DNA of 7,288 bases from Clostridiales bacterium (GTDB lineage Bacteria; Bacillota; Clostridia; Christensenellales; Borkfalkiaceae): NCBI GenBank assembly GCA_003538975.1, contig DPQQ01000006.1:1-7288 (forward strand), in the 5' to 3' direction. The position numbers and the translations under genes are program-made. Positions 6,301-7,288 of the stretch are shown here, in pieces; the stretch's first letter is position 1, and each line of letters starts with the position of its first letter. The notes under the pieces are model-generated. The model was given only the letters and a program-made list of their open reading frames with translations. It searched no databases and had not been told where the DNA came from.

Positions 6301-7288
6301 CGACTTCGCTCTCGAATCTTTCGGCGGAATATCCATAGGCGATATATTCGACGGAACTATCGGTCAGGACGCGTTGGACGCGCTTTATGCGATAACTTTC
6401 GGCAGAGTGATCGAAGTAGTAAACGACAAAGCCAAACTCAACATAGATCTCGAACGTTATAAGATAGAAGATCTTAAAGACGTATCTTTAGGCGGCGCGA
6501 TAACCGGCGATCAGCTTGACGAAATTCACTCCGCGATGAATAAGTGCGGTCTCGGCACCGTTCTTTCGAAGTTCGGCGTAAACGTAGACGAACTCGGACA
6601 TATTCCCACGCTCATAGCAGGCGGCGTTTTCGGCGTCGTTGCGACGGTTACGAGATTCGTTTTCCCGAAGCTCTTCAAAACCATTGCGGATAACAGGGGA
6701 TCGGCGACGATAGGAATGATTGCCGAGAGTCTCGGAATAAACCTTGATCTTTCGAAATATCATCTCGAAGGAATAAACAGCCTTACGCTGGGAGGTCTTC
6801 TTACCGACGTCAAAGGTGAATTTGCGGATAAACTCGGGTACTTCTCGATAAATGACATAGTCGATATAGTAACCGGCATAATCGGCGTAGACTTCACTCT
6901 TTACGATTACGATTTAGGCGGCTTCGGCGGACTTTCGCTCGGCGATATTTTAGACGGTACGATAGGAAAGGACGCTCTTGACGAAGCGAAGGAATATTCG
7001 ATAGACAGACTTATCGGAATAGTAACCAGGATAATCAAAGTAAACTTCACTCTCGCCGACTTCGGTCTCGAAGGCTTCGGCGGATTGTCGATAGGCGATA
7101 TATTCGACGGAACTATCGGTCAGGACGCATTGGACGCTCTTTACGGAATAAGCGTAAGCAGAATTATCGACGTAGTAAACGATAAAGCTAATTTTAATAT
7201 CAATTTAAACGATTATAAGTTAGGCAAACTTAACGAACTTACCGTAGGCAACTTCGTAGACGGTTCGGCTTTGGATATTGTAAAAGAC
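3368..7288 (+). CDS. Large membrane-targeted repeat protein, 3' end outside window
   Basis: The frame is open for 1307 codons from ATG and runs off the window. I do not recognise the family. Residues 1-7 carry two lysines, followed by a hydrophobic stretch (8-35, VLIAFALGF...GGLYAA) that is either a signal anchor or a signal peptide with possible cleavage near A35, so the bulk should lie outside the membrane. Residues about 40-415 are mostly unique; one segment near 152-165 (GVNLNDLGFGW) and another near 354 already resemble the repeat. From 417 on, units of about 51 residues follow one another, core DFGLEGFGxLSIGDIFDGTI then DALDALYxITFxRVIDVV, which suggests short helices in a solenoid. From 676 on they form 252-residue super-repeats. 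The protein is rich in Asp, Glu and Gly; I found only two Cys (461, 1060) and two Trp. A surface-exposed structural or adhesive role is a guess; no enzyme motif, LPXTG, dockerin or RTX pattern was seen in the visible part. Confidence 0.93.
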   Translation, partial: MLGKMVKVLIAFALGFVMGIVGAFAGVGLGGLYAASNVKVGTVTGYILSDKQNEEYLNEKFRSAYLYDAAKMLIKAENLGVVKNYIPGLEKGLDALLDIELNASNGEKVRVGDLVEIDKAKLYATTYKNIGDAINAVTVTANIETVLKLLGVNLNDLGFGWIENLEIYKGAEYSKYPNEGIGDVAFRQISPQEAASYQGSVYTKSGNTYTLVEKDDGKTQSLRSVVTYYVLNDGFDYKTLPKYYYVDSSETYRNIYEVGDVKLVNNDEYVIEQVTYLPSVTDLAEVWFMEFPALSKIGLLDIPKVIVRRLKNMPINDFAIALENLVPLDMEYNKLLSAIVGTDENGTINDVLNFDYKNIRLNDIADATKLIPEGSVITSLIDLITTKNGKSLGLADTFENLKDLSFNDVIDEFGLGFDLNDYGLDAALGLKIGTIFDGSILNKLKDSYLDKSFDDVIEIVCNITGLKFTLADFGLEDFGKIKFASIVNGTMTDELKTALYDISVQKVIDVLNKNLKLSIDLADYGIKELGSITVGGLINAPVDTLKDALSGKKVGDVVEKILEKLNVNFDPSDYNLERIFDVTFDGIFDGSIGKDFLDAFGSYSFNEIIAIIFEKLLHIDYSLSDFGVGEFGELKLSDIFDGTISDDVMKTLEKKTFNSLIDPISERFKLNFSLDDFGLYEVGELTFGDIFDGTIIDDALEILDDKTINYFIDKITNKFNVKFDLEDFALEAFGTITIGDIVRGQIGEKALDALYSITFDRVLDVVRKYSGLSIDLDYYKLGALKDINVGGVIKGTQLAEMKQALNESGIAAMLSKIGVNVDELGHVQTLIVGGVLGTVAVVTRFVFPKLFKTLVDNRRDTTIGMIMDGIGLNVDLDKFGVEGLKNITIGEILTDLKKAIGDNLGDLSINKIVEVVTNLIGVEFSLYDYDLGGFGELSLGDVLDGTIGEDALNEVKAYTLDRLVGIVTKITKTDFTLADFALESFGGISIGDIFDGTIGQDALDALYAITFGRVIEVVNDKAKLNIDLERYKIEDLKDVSLGGAITGDQLDEIHSAMNKCGLGTVLSKFGVNVDELGHIPTLIAGGVFGVVATVTRFVFPKLFKTIADNRGSATIGMIAESLGINLDLSKYHLEGINSLTLGGLLTDVKGEFADKLGYFSINDIVDIVTGIIGVDFTLYDYDLGGFGGLSLGDILDGTIGKDALDEAKEYSIDRLIGIVTRIIKVNFTLADFGLEGFGGLSIGDIFDGTIGQDALDALYGISVSRIIDVVNDKANFNINLNDYKLGKLNELTVGNFVDGSALDIVKD
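5699..6454 (+). repeat. Super-repeat copy 1 (252 codons)
   Basis: Exactly 756 bp and in register with the next copy. It comprises five 51-like units, the second and third being diverged. Landmarks: the VNVDELGH segment (5822-5845), the hydrophobic stretch and RFVFPKLFK (5897-5923), LYDYDLGGFG (6143-6172) and GDIFDGTIGQDALDALY (6338-6388). Two further units, 5393-5698, align in phase with the last two units of this copy, so the higher-order pattern starts before the chosen boundary. Confidence 0.8.
5855..5920 (+). other. Internal hydrophobic segment 1 of the repeat protein
   Basis: Residues 830-851: 14 uncharged, mostly aliphatic residues (LIVGGVLGTVAVVT), then R, then FVFPKLF, followed by a basic stretch (K852, two Arg near 857). 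This looks like a short transmembrane helix with a positive flank, but it is at the short limit and may instead be a buried amphipathic core. Confidence 0.45.
6455..7210 (+). repeat. Super-repeat copy 2 (252 codons)
   Basis: The same landmarks as copy 1 recur 756 bp later: VNVDELGH (6578-6601), RFVFPKLFK (6653-6679), LYDYDLGGFG (6899-6928) and GDIFDGTIGQDALDALY (7094-7144). By eye well over half of the residues are identical between copies, with no insertion or deletion. A third copy begins at 7211 (YKLGKLNELTVG) and leaves the window. Confidence 0.8.
6611..6676 (+). other. Internal hydrophobic segment 2 of the repeat protein
   Basis: Residues 1082-1103, exactly 252 residues after segment 1: LIAGGVFGVVATVT, R, FVFPKLF, then K and a downstream Arg. 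The hydrophobic character is conserved although several residues differ, which argues that the property is selected. Confidence 0.45.

Larger units (their letters stand above)
4616..7288 (+). repeat. Array of about 51-codon protein repeats
   Basis: The anchor residue of the DFGL-like motif (the position of D in DF) falls at 4628, 4781, 4934, 5084, 5240, 5393, 5546, 5699, 5999, 6149, 6302, 6455, 6755, 6905, 7058 and 7211. Steps are 150-156 bp, or about twice that where one unit is too diverged to show the motif (near 5834 and 6590, reading VDELGH). Conserved positions include G in xGDI, the FDG turn and the hydrophobic spacing of the VIDVV helix. Units before 5393 are more diverged from one another than those after it. 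Confidence 0.85.

Noticed and set aside
3815..6763. Five minus-strand open frames of 60-91 codons inside the repeat gene
   Set aside because: They are antisense shadows; two lie in the super-repeats and mirror the repeat itself.
4616..7288. Calcium-binding (dockerin, EF-hand or RTX) interpretation of the Asp/Gly-rich repeats
   Set aside because: The Asp spacing does not fit DxDxDG or GGxGxDxLx; the unit is about 51 residues with helix-like hydrophobic periodicity.
4616..7288. CRISPR array suggested by regular repetition
   Set aside because: The repeats are degenerate, coding, about 153 bp long and have no constant repeat/spacer alternation.

Overview
The window looks like chromosomal DNA of a low-to-mid GC Gram-positive bacterium, most likely an uncultured member of the Clostridia (Bacillota). 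The support is consensus sigma-A promoters, AAGGAG-type ribosome binding sites, Rho-independent termination, and strong use of ATA, AGA and CTC/GAC/TTC codons. The genus-level origin is inference. No plasmid, phage, CRISPR or insertion-sequence gene is visible.

Left part, minus strand: the first 21 bases are the 5' end of a tRNA gene that leaves the window. It has its own perfect-consensus promoter (TTGACA, 17 bp, TATAAT). Upstream of it, on the same strand, is a complete YegS/DgkB-type lipid kinase of 290 residues (126-998). The 487 bp between the kinase and the next, divergent gene holds no convincing gene. It does hold a nested GC-rich hairpin, a degenerate 18-bp repeat, an extended -10 promoter and two strong RNA-structure candidates in the leader of the downstream gene.

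Middle, plus strand: a complete class II CCA tRNA nucleotidyltransferase (1486-2856) with an unusual N-terminal extension, followed by a clear Rho-independent terminator. The next 511 bp is intergenic. It holds a roughly 149-bp unit with imperfect terminal inverted repeats, a near-consensus promoter, an AT palindrome and a leader hairpin.

Right part, plus strand: from 3368 to the end of the window runs one open reading frame, at least 1307 codons and unfinished. It encodes a membrane-targeted repeat protein. After an N-terminal hydrophobic anchor and about 375 residues of mostly non-repetitive sequence, it consists of units of about 51 residues with a core resembling DFGLEGFGxLSIGDIFDGTI. From about 5393 these are organised into a higher-order repeat of exactly 252 codons (756 bp) with no indels, and each copy carries a short hydrophobic, membrane-like stretch. 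I do not recognise the family; this is the most notable object in the window.

The tRNA gene and the CCA-adding enzyme belong to the same pathway, but nothing shows they are co-regulated. The kinase, the CCA enzyme and the repeat protein each appear to have separate transcription signals, so the window reads as independent units rather than one operon.
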